Shown here piece after piece: positions 54,408 to 63,874 of a stretch of 64,000 nt of DNA. Position 1 is the first letter of the stretch, and each line of letters opens with the position of its first letter. The stretch is from Methanobacteriota archaeon (lineage in GTDB: Archaea; Halobacteriota; Methanosarcinia; Methanosarcinales; Methanosarcinaceae): positions 1-64,000 of the forward strand of contig JAENZL010000018.1 of the NCBI GenBank assembly GCA_016841265.1. Reading direction: 5' to 3'. The translations under genes were made by a program, and so were the position numbers. The notes under the pieces are model-generated. The model worked only from the letters and a program-made list of their open reading frames with translations, searched no databases and had not been told where the DNA came from.

Positions 54408-54473
54408 AGTTATTTTACCCCCTCATATGGTGTTTTTTGCTTCTACTTTTCTTCCGGTCCCCTGTCGGTTCTT

Positions 54474-55046
54474 TTAAACTTCCGGTTTTTCCATCCCCAG
54501 GAGGTCATAGATGTCATAAGGACTTTTGAGCAGGGTGATGTTTTCCATCTGGGCCAGTTTTTCCGAGTTGGTAACATCTATCTCTCTCATAGTGAGTTCA
54601 AAAGTCCGGCCGGTGGGTGCGGAAGTCTTTACAGTGCCTCTCTTCTGGTCAACGGGCAGAATATAAATGGGAGTCGAGCCCTTTGCTGTCTGAGACACTG
54701 CATTCGTTACCAGGGTATCAGCAATTCCATTGACGATCTTTGCAACAGTGTTGGCAGTTGCCGGGGCTACCAGGAGGAAGTCGTAATACCCCATCTGGAG
54801 CGGGCCTGCAATGAATGGTGAATTGGGTCCCGCATCCGTCTTGAAATTGGGAAAGTCCTTCTGGATCTTGTCCCAGAGGTGATACCATTTCATCACGGTC
54901 TCCCCTTCCTTGGAAAGGAACACCATTGTTTCGACTCCTGTCCGCTTTTTGAGATCTACCATTGTGTTGTAGGTCTCTATCATCTGGTCACCCGAGCCCG
55001 TGATACCCCATGCGATTCTCTTAATCTTTTTAGCTGACGCTTCCAC
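54474..55046 (-). CDS. Archaeoflavoprotein AfpA/DmrX family
   Basis: 190 residues of the UbiX/flavoprotein (Rossmann) fold. IAWGITGSGDQMIETYN opens the FMN site and LLVAPATANTVAKIVNGIADT is the second hallmark. Known relatives are AfpA, which takes electrons from ferredoxin and passes them to Isf, and the Methanosarcina dihydromethanopterin reductase DmrX. The Isf gene is next upstream, which suits an electron transfer pair. The frame opens at GTG 55058, but GTG 55046 is better spaced from GAGGAG. Confidence 0.85.
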   Translation of the reverse strand: MEASAKKIKRIAWGITGSGDQMIETYNTMVDLKKRTGVETMVFLSKEGETVMKWYHLWDKIQKDFPNFKTDAGPNSPFIAGPLQMGYYDFLLVAPATANTVAKIVNGIADTLVTNAVSQTAKGSTPIYILPVDQKRGTVKTSAPTGRTFELTMREIDVTNSEKLAQMENITLLKSPYDIYDLLGMEKPEV

Positions 55047-55058
55047 CAAACAAATCAC

Positions 55059-55337
55059 TCCTCAAATATAGTTTCATTAATTTCTGTTTTATTTTTGATC
55101 GGCTAATTACGTTATATTTTTTATTGGTTAATTCGTTAAATTTTGATCGGCTAATTTCATTATATTTTTGATCAGCTTGAATTTAATTTCAAAATGAAGT
55201 ATTTATTGTTAAAGGGATATCTGTTCTCCGGCATTTCCAGATCAGGATTTTTGGCTTTAATCCGGTATCCCATTTTCTTCTCCGTTTTGCCTCTTTTTCC
55301 ATTTATTTCTTCCATTTATTTTTTCTTTTTATTTCCT
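55059..55337. repeat. Intergenic region with imperfect repeats
   Basis: Three related units of TTTGATCGGCTAATT-x-CRTTATATTTT occur at about 55097, 55143 and 55165. They are AT-rich and upstream of the AfpA/DmrX gene, so they may hold promoter or operator copies. No gene seen. Confidence 0.5.
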
Positions 55338-55997
55338 TTATTTTTCAGGTAGTTTGGGCTTTTCGGAGGGTCCTGCCTTTTTCACTAGCTGTGCAGTTTG
55401 GATGAATTTTTTCATGGTTTTTCGAAGGCTCCGCATCCCCTCCGAATCTTCGGAAACTCCCTCTTCCCCTTTGTCCTGGGACCAGAACGTAGCCCCTAAG
55501 TTTGCTCCGAAAGAACCTCCACCTACCGGAATCATTTCATTTATTATGTAAAAATTGTGGATCGTCTGGAGTGCAGGCTCTTGCCCCCCTACCCTGTCCC
55601 CTCCGTCGGCAATCCCCATTCCTACTTTATTCAGGAATACTTTGGGATCTTTTGCAACCACGGCCCTTACCCGGTCCATGATTGTCTTTGTCTGGGCACT
55701 GATGGTCCCCTGGTAGACTGGGGTCCCGATGATCCAGGCATCCGCCCACATCATCTTCTCGTACAGTTCGGCTGAGATGTCATCCTTGTGGACACAGCCC
55801 TCTCTTTTCTTGACGCAATAATCGCAGTGAATGCAAAAATTCAGCTTTTTTCCTTTCGCAGAAAAGTAATCGGTTTCTGCGTTATATTTCTCCCTTGCAA
55901 TCCGCAAGGCTTCCTGGACCAGATAATCGGTTGCCATTTTTCTAGGGCTCCCGGATATCCCCAGAATTTTTATTCTTTCGGATTCAGGTTCGGCCAT
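55338..55997 (-). CDS. isf: Iron-sulfur flavoprotein (Isf)
   Basis: 219 residues. Flavodoxin-like NADPH-dependent-reductase fold with ISGSPRK for phosphate binding, and the compact motif Cys55-x2-Cys58-x2-Cys61-x6-Cys68 that holds a [4Fe-4S] cluster in Isf. It is a homodimer that takes electrons from ferredoxin and reduces O2 and H2O2 in Methanosarcina. Placement beside AfpA and the flavodiiron oxidase fits oxygen defence. Confidence 0.93.
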   Translation of the reverse strand: MAEPESERIKILGISGSPRKMATDYLVQEALRIAREKYNAETDYFSAKGKKLNFCIHCDYCVKKREGCVHKDDISAELYEKMMWADAWIIGTPVYQGTISAQTKTIMDRVRAVVAKDPKVFLNKVGMGIADGGDRVGGQEPALQTIHNFYIINEMIPVGGGSFGANLGATFWSQDKGEEGVSEDSEGMRSLRKTMKKFIQTAQLVKKAGPSEKPKLPEK

Positions 55998-56158
55998 GTC
56001 CTCTCACCATTATTTTCTATTAATCGTTGTATATCTTCTGGAATATATTGGAGTATACTCTATAAGTTTATGCATCCTGACTTATATTAGAATATTCTCT
56101 GAGTTTCTCTTTTCTACCTTTTCTTACTGGGTCTTCATATCCGGGATATCTTTTCCAT

Positions 56159-57556
56159 TCACCCTTTTAATTTTCTGTAAGCTACTGCCAGGAAAACGAT
56201 TGCCACCATTCCTGCTGCCCCGATCTCCGGAATGCCGGGAGTTGATTGCTCTGATTCTGGGTAAGTTGCCATATCTATTACCGGCACGGTATAGGTGCCT
56301 TCCCCGAAGAGCTCGTCGATATGTTCCTGGGGGGCCGAGCGGTAGTGCAGGACCGATTTTATGGTGATTGGGTTTGTGGCTCCTTCGGGCATCACAAAGG
56401 AATGGTTTTCCAGTACCGAGGCTTTCGGGGGAATCCTGTTATCGTAAAGGATGCTTTCTGCTTCCCATACTTTTAAGGTAGGTTGCCCTTCGGAATTCTC
56501 AAAGACCGTATGGTAGACTGTTGCTCCCGGGTCTATTTCTCCTGATTCGTCCAGGGTTCCGGAATGGTAAAGCTCTTTCCCGTTTGCGTCTATTGCGATA
56601 AGCTCCAGCCAGATTTCTCTTTCTTCAGTGACTCCACTTGGAATTTTATGTCCTGCCCCGGTGTTTTTTATTTCCGCTTCAATGTCCACGGTTTCCCCGG
56701 CTTCGGCTGATTCCGGGGCTTTTACGTCCAGGGCTGCGGCATGCTGCAGGTATTCTATTGCCCGTTTTTCATGCCTGCCTTCTCCCAGGGCATCTGTTAC
56801 GAAGGCGTTCCCCCCCACGAAGTAGTGGGTATAAACATGCTCCCTCTCCGGGCCGCTTGATGCAGCTTTTCCCGGATTTGCTTCATATTCGACAATCCCG
56901 GGGGTCATATGGCAGTCCTGGCACTGGACTCCTTCTTCAGCGTACGGGCTTTCTTTCCACTCCGTGTAGGTGGCGGCAAGGGTCAGGTTATTGGCAGGGT
57001 GGTAGATATTGTGGCACATCCCGCAGTATTGGGATTGCGTATAGAATTCGTGGGCTTCTACTTCATGGGCAGGGGACTGGGCGTCCGTCCTGCGGCCCCA
57101 CTTCACATTCCCGGGGTCGAGCACGTAGGGAGCGTTTCCTATCCCTTCGCTTTCAGCGACAGCGTGGCAGAAATCGCACTGGACCCCTTCTTTTGCGACC
57201 TCGCTCAGGCCCGAACCGTCTAGGGGCGGGATTTCTTCAGAGACAAGCCCGATGGGCGTGTGGCAGCGGGAACAAAATCCTGCAGGGAGCCCTTCTGCTT
57301 CTGCAGCAGCGCCGTATTCCTGCAGCATTGCCTGGTAAAAGAAATCCTCATCGGAGTTCGAGTGCATGGACCCGTCCCATTCCCCGAAAGAGTTACCATG
57401 ACAATTGGAACAGAGTCCTGACTTAGAAAACTGGCCCGCTGCAAAATCCCCTGGTTCGCTCTGCTCCGCAGCCGCGGGGAATGTACCTGCAAGTCCTGCA
57501 ATAAAAAAAAAGGTAAATAAAATGGTAATTAGAAGTCCCGGCTTTTCCACCGTCAT
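56159..57556 (-). CDS. Exported pentaheme cytochrome c
   Basis: 465 residues. Signal peptide (8-30, ending FPAAAE); five CxxCH sites (CSNCH 49-53, CSRCH 95-99, CDFCH about 127, CGMCH about 178, CQDCH about 213) in the first half; then an Ig-like domain, and a C-terminal segment TPGIPEIGAAGMVAIVFLAV with basic end, an anchor of PGF-CTERM type. It should carry electrons on the outer membrane face. ATG 57556 is chosen; the longer frame to 57724 overlaps the SOR gene and lacks signal-peptide sense. M. acetivorans has a pentaheme cytochrome in this place, as I recall. Confidence 0.92.
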   Translation of the reverse strand: MTVEKPGLLITILFTFFFIAGLAGTFPAAAEQSEPGDFAAGQFSKSGLCSNCHGNSFGEWDGSMHSNSDEDFFYQAMLQEYGAAAEAEGLPAGFCSRCHTPIGLVSEEIPPLDGSGLSEVAKEGVQCDFCHAVAESEGIGNAPYVLDPGNVKWGRRTDAQSPAHEVEAHEFYTQSQYCGMCHNIYHPANNLTLAATYTEWKESPYAEEGVQCQDCHMTPGIVEYEANPGKAASSGPEREHVYTHYFVGGNAFVTDALGEGRHEKRAIEYLQHAAALDVKAPESAEAGETVDIEAEIKNTGAGHKIPSGVTEEREIWLELIAIDANGKELYHSGTLDESGEIDPGATVYHTVFENSEGQPTLKVWEAESILYDNRIPPKASVLENHSFVMPEGATNPITIKSVLHYRSAPQEHIDELFGEGTYTVPVIDMATYPESEQSTPGIPEIGAAGMVAIVFLAVAYRKLKG

Positions 57557-57585
57557 TCCCCCCGCCTGGTTTCCTGTAAGGTTTT

Positions 57586-58071
57586 TCAGGCTTTCCAGGC
57601 ACACTTCCTGCCTTCGCCTTCCTCTCCGGACATGACCTCTATTTTCCTGCCCGCCTCCCAGAGCCCGTGGATGTTGCAGTGTTCCCGGGCGTACAGGTTC
57701 GTGATCACGGACTTTTCTCCGCACTCCCCGCAGATGTTCACTCCGTGTATAGTGCAGGTTTCAATTTCTTTGATGGCGATCAGGGCCTCATCAGCTTCTA
57801 CCCGGAAAGTAGCCTGGGCATTCTTATCGGAAGGCGACAGTTCTTTGCGCCCCACGAGTTTGTTGTGAAGATAGAGCTCAATCCATTCGATGTAGTGTTT
57901 TTCTTCCATCACATGGGGGATGCTGCCCACGGTAACAGTGACCTCAAAGGGCTCTCCTGCAATCACGTTTTCGGGAGCTTCGATAATAGGTACGTGTTTC
58001 TTTTCGCCCTCGGTCAGGTTTTCAGGGTCAACCGGTTTGTTTACTTTTTCTTCAGCTGCAATTTCGGCCAT
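57586..58071 (-). CDS. Superoxide reductase (1Fe-SOR, neelaredoxin type)
   Basis: 161 residues. The single catalytic domain keeps Glu23-Lys24 and His26 of EKKHVP, His53 and His59 in [12 protein letters not shown], and Cys132 and His135 in HCNIHGLW, the five ligands of the active iron. An unusual second cysteine set ([13 protein letters not shown], 106-118) is inserted before the last ligands and may bind another metal. It lacks the N-terminal desulforedoxin domain; a free-standing one is at 60276. ATG 58071 has GGAG upstream; ATG 58086 is also in frame. Confidence 0.9.
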   Translation of the reverse strand: MAEIAAEEKVNKPVDPENLTEGEKKHVPIIEAPENVIAGEPFEVTVTVGSIPHVMEEKHYIEWIELYLHNKLVGRKELSPSDKNAQATFRVEADEALIAIKEIETCTIHGVNICGECGEKSVITNLYAREHCNIHGLWEAGRKIEVMSGEEGEGRKCAWKA

Positions 58072-58625
58072 GGTTTTTTTCTCCATTTTATTTTTTCTTT
58101 TTCATTTTTTCTTCTTCATTTTTTCTTTTTATCTTAAGAATTAGACTTTTCATACAAAAATTTCAGTTTTCAATCTCATACTCTATCATTTCCTGGAGTG
58201 TGACAGGGGGGAATCCATGGGTAGATATAAAAATCCTGAAGTTCCGGATGTTAAGCAAACCCGGGTTCGTAAACGTGGTGGAATCTATAGATGGATGCAA
58301 AGGCCTAAAGGTCAGGGTGGGTACAGTTTCCACTATCTCATAGTGTCTCCCATACCTCTGTTTTTCAGGGACTTTTTTATTTGCGCCCTGTAAACAAATG
58401 TCCCCTGAAGCAGGTCCCCACTGCAAAACTTGCCGTGACCAACAGTGGATGCGTTATAGGAACTGCTTGCTTCTTGCTTTTCCGGTCGGCTCTCGCAAAG
58501 AGCGCTACTTTTTAATTTCTGCGGACCAATTTCCCATTATTTCCCCATTTATATCCAAATTAATGTCCGCATTTGGATCCGTGTTTATTTTCCACGTTTC
58601 TTATTTTTTCAGTTTTCTTATTTTT
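58072..58625. other. Intergenic stretch without convincing gene
   Basis: An 87-codon minus-strand frame (58163-58426) has no recognisable domain and weak start context, so I do not call it. Composition at 58490-58620 is AT-rich with T-runs. Confidence 0.35.
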
Positions 58626-58892
58626 TCAGCTTACTTTTAAGGTGACATACTTCTTCCTAATCTTGTGGGTTTTGCAGCGTTCCAAAGCTCTCAATTCTGC
58701 TTCTTTGCCTGCAAGGGTGCTGTCGATATCCACTTAAAAGTTGGCTTCGGCTTTTTTCCGGGACGGGTCTGGTTCTGCTTTTTCTACTGGTTTGCCCTGG
58801 AGGTAGAGCCCGACTCGCTCGATATAGTGCCTTTCTTTCATAGGGTGTGGGATCTCTCCCATCACCACGTTCACTTCTATCGAGCTTTTCCC
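58626..58892 (-). pseudogene. Broken second superoxide reductase
   Basis: Read on the minus strand, the frame starts without a start codon at SSIEVNVVMGEIPHPMKERH (two His ligands present), reaches a TAA at 58734-58736 after AEANF, and continues in the same frame VDIDSTLAGKEAELRALERC to TGA 58626-58628. The C-x2-H pair survives as CKTH, but Gly-Leu-Trp after it has become Lys-Ile-Arg. The 5' third, with the first Glu-Lys-His, is lost where the carboxymuconolactone decarboxylase-like gene now ends. Confidence 0.8.
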
Positions 58893-58893
58893 T

Positions 58894-59244
58894 TTATTTT
58901 ATCAGCTTTAAAGCTTCCCTGCATGCTGAGATTGCCGGAGCTCCCGAAGTTATGAAGATGACGTCCATGGTTTCCATGATCTCTTCTTTGGTGGCTCCGT
59001 TATTGAGGGCATTTTTCATCTGAGCCATGGTACAGGCTTCGCACTGTTTGGAAGCCACAACCGCAAGGGCCATCAGGCTCTTCACCTTTGCCGGGAGGGC
59101 ACCGTCGGACAGGAGTTTCTTGTTACAAATCCCGTATTTGTGTACGAACTTTGGGTCAAGGTCTTTAAGTGTTTCCAGAATTCCCGGGGTAAACCCGAGC
59201 TTTTCCCCCATCTCTTTGACTAACTTATCTACTTCTTCTGGCAT
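58894..59244 (-). CDS. Carboxymuconolactone decarboxylase/AhpD-like protein
   Basis: 116 residues, all helical. The catalytic CxxC is Cys68-Glu-Ala-Cys71 within VASKQCEACTMAQMKNA, and the C-terminus GAPAISACREALKLIK is typical. AhpD-like members act as thiol-disulfide peroxidase partners; the gene context of SOR and Isf agrees. ATG 59244 has GGAGGT 8 bases upstream; the GTG at 59259 lies in that site. It ends only 2 bp from the superoxide reductase remnant. Confidence 0.88.
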   Translation of the reverse strand: MPEEVDKLVKEMGEKLGFTPGILETLKDLDPKFVHKYGICNKKLLSDGALPAKVKSLMALAVVASKQCEACTMAQMKNALNNGATKEEIMETMDVIFITSGAPAISACREALKLIK

Positions 59245-59390
59245 TATACTTACCTCCACTCGATTTTAAGTATTGAATGCAAAATTATTAATTACTATTT
59301 ATTTAATCAATATATAGTTTCTCCGGTGGCATGCCCCCCGGGCTTTTCATTCTTCCTCAGGTCCCCTCTCCGGGGTCCGTCTCCCCCCGG

Positions 59391-59615
59391 TTATACGCAG
59401 AACCCGGGTCCGAGAATCGTATCTACACATTCCTGGCAAAGCATTCTGGGAAGGTCTTTTTTAAGCATCTTGTGGGCCAGCGGGTATCCTCCCCCTTTCA
59501 TGGGCACATCCAGTTCCTTGACGTGGTCCATACATATGCCTTTCCCGCATACAATGCAGACACTTACAGCTTCGGTATCTTTCCCTTCTTCGGCACAGTC
59601 ATAGCACTTCAGCAT
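59391..59615 (-). CDS. DUF2180 cysteine-rich protein, copy 1
   Basis: 74 residues. MLKCYDCAEEGKDTEAVSVC with CxxC pairs, CIVCGKGICMDHV and a last CQECVDTILGPG pair: about nine Cys and a His fit a double zinc or iron site. This is the small archaeal DUF2180 family, function unknown. ATG 59615 has GAGGGTGA upstream. Paralog of the next ORF. Confidence 0.85.
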   Translation of the reverse strand: MLKCYDCAEEGKDTEAVSVCIVCGKGICMDHVKELDVPMKGGGYPLAHKMLKKDLPRMLCQECVDTILGPGFCV

Positions 59616-59655
59616 CGAATCACCCTCATTTACCAGGTACCTTCTCGATGGTACC

Positions 59656-59886
59656 TTAACAAACCTCGTCAAACATGCAGTTTTCTTTCAGCGCTTCATG
59701 GCAGGGAATGCAAACAATCCGCTTGATCTTTTCAAGGTCCGGTTTCAACTCGATCGGATAGTCCCCTTCCCACGCCGGGGTTTCCTCATGGATCAGGTGT
59801 TCTTTGCAAACCCCTCTCCCACATACGATACAGATCGCAACGGCGTCCGTGTACTTGCCTGCTTTGGCGCATTCATAGCATCTCAT
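59656..59886 (-). CDS. DUF2180 cysteine-rich protein, copy 2
   Basis: 76 residues starting MRCYECAKAGKYTDAVAICI, with CIVCGRGVCKEHLIHE, and CIPCHEALKENC. Same CxxC/CxxC-x-H layout as its neighbour 40 bp downstream. Tandem duplicates that have diverged to roughly half identity. Position in the redox island suggests they are expressed with the SOR and peroxide genes. Confidence 0.85.
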   Translation of the reverse strand: MRCYECAKAGKYTDAVAICIVCGRGVCKEHLIHEETPAWEGDYPIELKPDLEKIKRIVCIPCHEALKENCMFDEVC

Positions 59887-60275
59887 CGCTTTTCCCCTGA
59901 TTAATAAGTTCTTTCTAATTTCAGATACTTATGGATTTAAACTGTCTACTGGATCTGTTTTTCAATCCAACCCCTCTTTAGATGGATATGTTTTCAATCC
60001 GGCCAATATTTAGAAGGAGATGTTTTCAATCCGGCCAATCTTTAGATGTATCCGTTTTTCAATTAGACCCATATTTTAAAGGGAATTTATCGTTATGAAC
60101 GATTCAAGAACAATTCCCACATAATAGTGTCAACAGTGTCTCAAAATAATTTTTGCCTCAAAATAATTTTTACTTCAAGATACTTCTTTTAGCGAATGAT
60201 TCTTATGGAGACACTAATCTATGTGGGCGCTCATACCTCTAATTTCCCGGGCAGATTTAATTACTTACGGGAAGT
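59887..60275. other. Intergenic region with short tandem repeats
   Basis: A unit near TTTTCAATCCGGCCAATCTTTAG recurs about every 35 bp at 59955, 59993, 60023 and 60055 (words TTTTCAATC and TTTAGA shared). No gene seen. The repeats lie upstream of the DUF2180 pair and may be promoter-region duplications. Confidence 0.5.
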
Positions 60276-60404
60276 TCACTCTTCTTCCACACGGGTCATG
60301 TCCTGCCCGCAGCAGACGAGAGTCCCGCCTCCAGCTTTTGTTACGACCACTTCGTTACCGCAGATTTCACAGCGGTATTTTTCCCCTACAGCCGAAACAG
60401 CCAT
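60276..60404 (-). CDS. Free-standing desulforedoxin
   Basis: 42 residues. MAVSAVGEKYRCEICGNEVV with the following AGGGTLVCCGQDM is the rubredoxin-like FeS4 domain (Cys-x2-Cys and Cys-Cys) normally fused to superoxide reductase in desulfoferrodoxin. Here it is a separate gene, with AAGGGGGTGA upstream of the ATG. It may pass electrons to the superoxide reductase at 57586, which lacks this domain. Confidence 0.85.
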   Translation of the reverse strand: MAVSAVGEKYRCEICGNEVVVTKAGGGTLVCCGQDMTRVEEE

Positions 60405-62122
<1,718 letters not shown>

Positions 62123-62148
62123 AATATCAAGGCATTGGAGGTAACTAA

Positions 62149-63195
62149 TTGCCACCAAAAATTGCAGAAGTCATCGAAAATGACGTTTGCGCAGCCTGTG
62201 GGGCATGCGAAGCCGTATGCCCTATCGGGGCTGTTACCGTGAAGAAGGCGGCAGAAATTCGAGATCCGAACAACCTGTCCCTGTATGAAAACGGGGCTGG
62301 ATACCAGGTTTGTGAAGGCTGCTTTACCTGCGGCAGGGTCTGTCCCGTAGTTGACGGTTTCATCGATGATGAACTTGCAAACGTGCGTAGTTTCTTTGGC
62401 GCAAAGGCCAAAGATTCCGTAGGAAGCCAGGACGGTGGAGTATCCACTGCCTTGCTGAAGGCTCTCTTCAGGAAAGGTGAAATCGACTGTGCTGTTGGGA
62501 TTGCCAGAAATGAAAACTGGGAACCTGAAGTGGTCCTGATTACAAGTGCTGAAGAAGTGGACAAGACCAGAGGGACCAAGTATACCTCGGACCCCGTACT
62601 CACGGTTCTCAGGGAAGCTTTTGAGAAATACAACCGGATTGCAATAGTAGGTGTGCCCTGCCAGACCCACGCGGCAAGTTTGATCCGGGAAAATGTTAAC
62701 GAAAAGATCGTGCTCATCATCGGGCTGCTCTGTATGGAAAGTTTCCACCATGATGTGATGCTCGAAAAGATCGTTCCCGAGATTCTGCAGGTCAAAACCG
62801 AAGACGTCATGAAGATGGAGTTCACCAAAGGTAAGTTCTGGGTCTACACAAAGGACGGAGAAGTCCACAACGTGCCCATCAAGGATGTTGCAAAGTTTGC
62901 CAGGAATCCCTGTCACAACTGCTGTGACTACACCTCGGTCTTTGCTGATATTTCCGTAGGTTCGGTGGGTGCTCCTGACGGCTGGAACTCGGTCTTCATT
63001 CGGAGCGAAACAGGCGAGAAGTACTTCAACATGGTCCGCGATGAATTTGAAATCAACGAAGACCCGAAGCCTGGTCTCGAACTTGTTGAAAAGCTCATTG
63101 GTATGAAGCGCAAGGGCAATACCGAACATTTCCTGGAAGTCTGCGAAAAGTTCAGCTTTGAGACCGGGATCCGCAACGAAATGGTCCGACACTGA
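62149..63195 (+). CDS. fpoF: F420H2 dehydrogenase input subunit FpoF
   Basis: 348 residues of the FrhB/FpoF family. N-terminal ferredoxin motifs NDVCAACGACEAVCPIGA and CEGCFTCGRVCP bind two [4Fe-4S] clusters; the rest is the FAD-binding F420-oxidising domain, with cysteines in VGVPCQTHAA and RNPCHNCCDYT. It feeds electrons from F420H2 to Fpo on the membrane and can act free as F420:ferredoxin oxidoreductase. Start is TTG 62149, fixed by GGAGGT at 62137-62142. Confidence 0.95.
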   Translation: MPPKIAEVIENDVCAACGACEAVCPIGAVTVKKAAEIRDPNNLSLYENGAGYQVCEGCFTCGRVCPVVDGFIDDELANVRSFFGAKAKDSVGSQDGGVSTALLKALFRKGEIDCAVGIARNENWEPEVVLITSAEEVDKTRGTKYTSDPVLTVLREAFEKYNRIAIVGVPCQTHAASLIRENVNEKIVLIIGLLCMESFHHDVMLEKIVPEILQVKTEDVMKMEFTKGKFWVYTKDGEVHNVPIKDVAKFARNPCHNCCDYTSVFADISVGSVGAPDGWNSVFIRSETGEKYFNMVRDEFEINEDPKPGLELVEKLIGMKRKGNTEHFLEVCEKFSFETGIRNEMVRH

Positions 63196-63280
63196 AAGTT
63201 TTTACATTGAATGTAGAGACCGACAGGAAACAGGCTGACCAGAACAAAATATCCATACAAACTCGAAAAGGAGATCCGGG

Positions 63281-63802
63281 ATGATGCGAGCCTTTTACAT
63301 CGGACGATTTCAGCCGTATCATTTCGGGCACCATAAAGTGATCACACGGATAGCAGAGGAAGTGGACGAACTGGTCATAGGGATCGGAAGTGCCCAGAAA
63401 AGCCATGATCCCAATGATCCTTTCACAGCAGGGGAGCGGGTGCTTATGCTCCACAATGCCCTGGAAGACCTCAACATCCGGCATTACATTCTCCCCATCG
63501 AAGACGTAAGGTATAATTCAATCTGGGTCCACCACGTTGCGGCCAGAACCCCCCGCTTTGACGTGGTGTACTCGAATAATCCTCTTGTAATTCAGCTTTT
63601 CCGGGAAGCTGGTTTTTGCGTCAAGGAGTCCCCTCTTTACGTCCGGGAAAAATTCTCGGGTACCGAGATCCGGAAACTGATGATTGCCGGAGATGAGTGG
63701 AAACACCTGGTCCCGAAACCCGTTTCTGAAGTCATCGAGGAAATTGATGGGGTAGCCCGTCTTCGGAATGTGGCGAAAAGCGACGCTAACTCTTCTTTGT
63801 AA
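63281..63802 (+). CDS. nadM: Nicotinamide-nucleotide adenylyltransferase
   Basis: 173 residues, archaeal NadM length. The nucleotidyltransferase motif GRFQPYHFGHHKVI (HxGH) is near residue 9, and FSGTEIRKLMIAGDEW is the C-terminal signature. It makes NAD from NMN and ATP. ATG 63281 or the next in-frame ATG 63284 follow GGAGAT. Located 85 bp after fpoF. Confidence 0.95.
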   Translation: MMRAFYIGRFQPYHFGHHKVITRIAEEVDELVIGIGSAQKSHDPNDPFTAGERVLMLHNALEDLNIRHYILPIEDVRYNSIWVHHVAARTPRFDVVYSNNPLVIQLFREAGFCVKESPLYVREKFSGTEIRKLMIAGDEWKHLVPKPVSEVIEEIDGVARLRNVAKSDANSSL

Positions 63803-63874
63803 TTGTTTTTCTTCTCCAAAACTCCCTTTTTCAGTTTTATTGCCTAAGACAGTTTTTTGCTCGGAAATATCTTT

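Noticed and set aside
57557-57724. N-terminal extension of the pentaheme cytochrome
   Set aside because: Arg-rich, overlaps the SOR gene, and would bury the signal peptide.
58163-58426. 87-codon minus-strand frame after the SOR gene
   Set aside because: No recognisable domain, poor start context and odd composition; kept only as an uncertain stretch.
59950-60075. Regular spaced repeats considered as a CRISPR array
   Set aside because: Units are degenerate, short and without unique spacers of constant length; no cas genes in the window.
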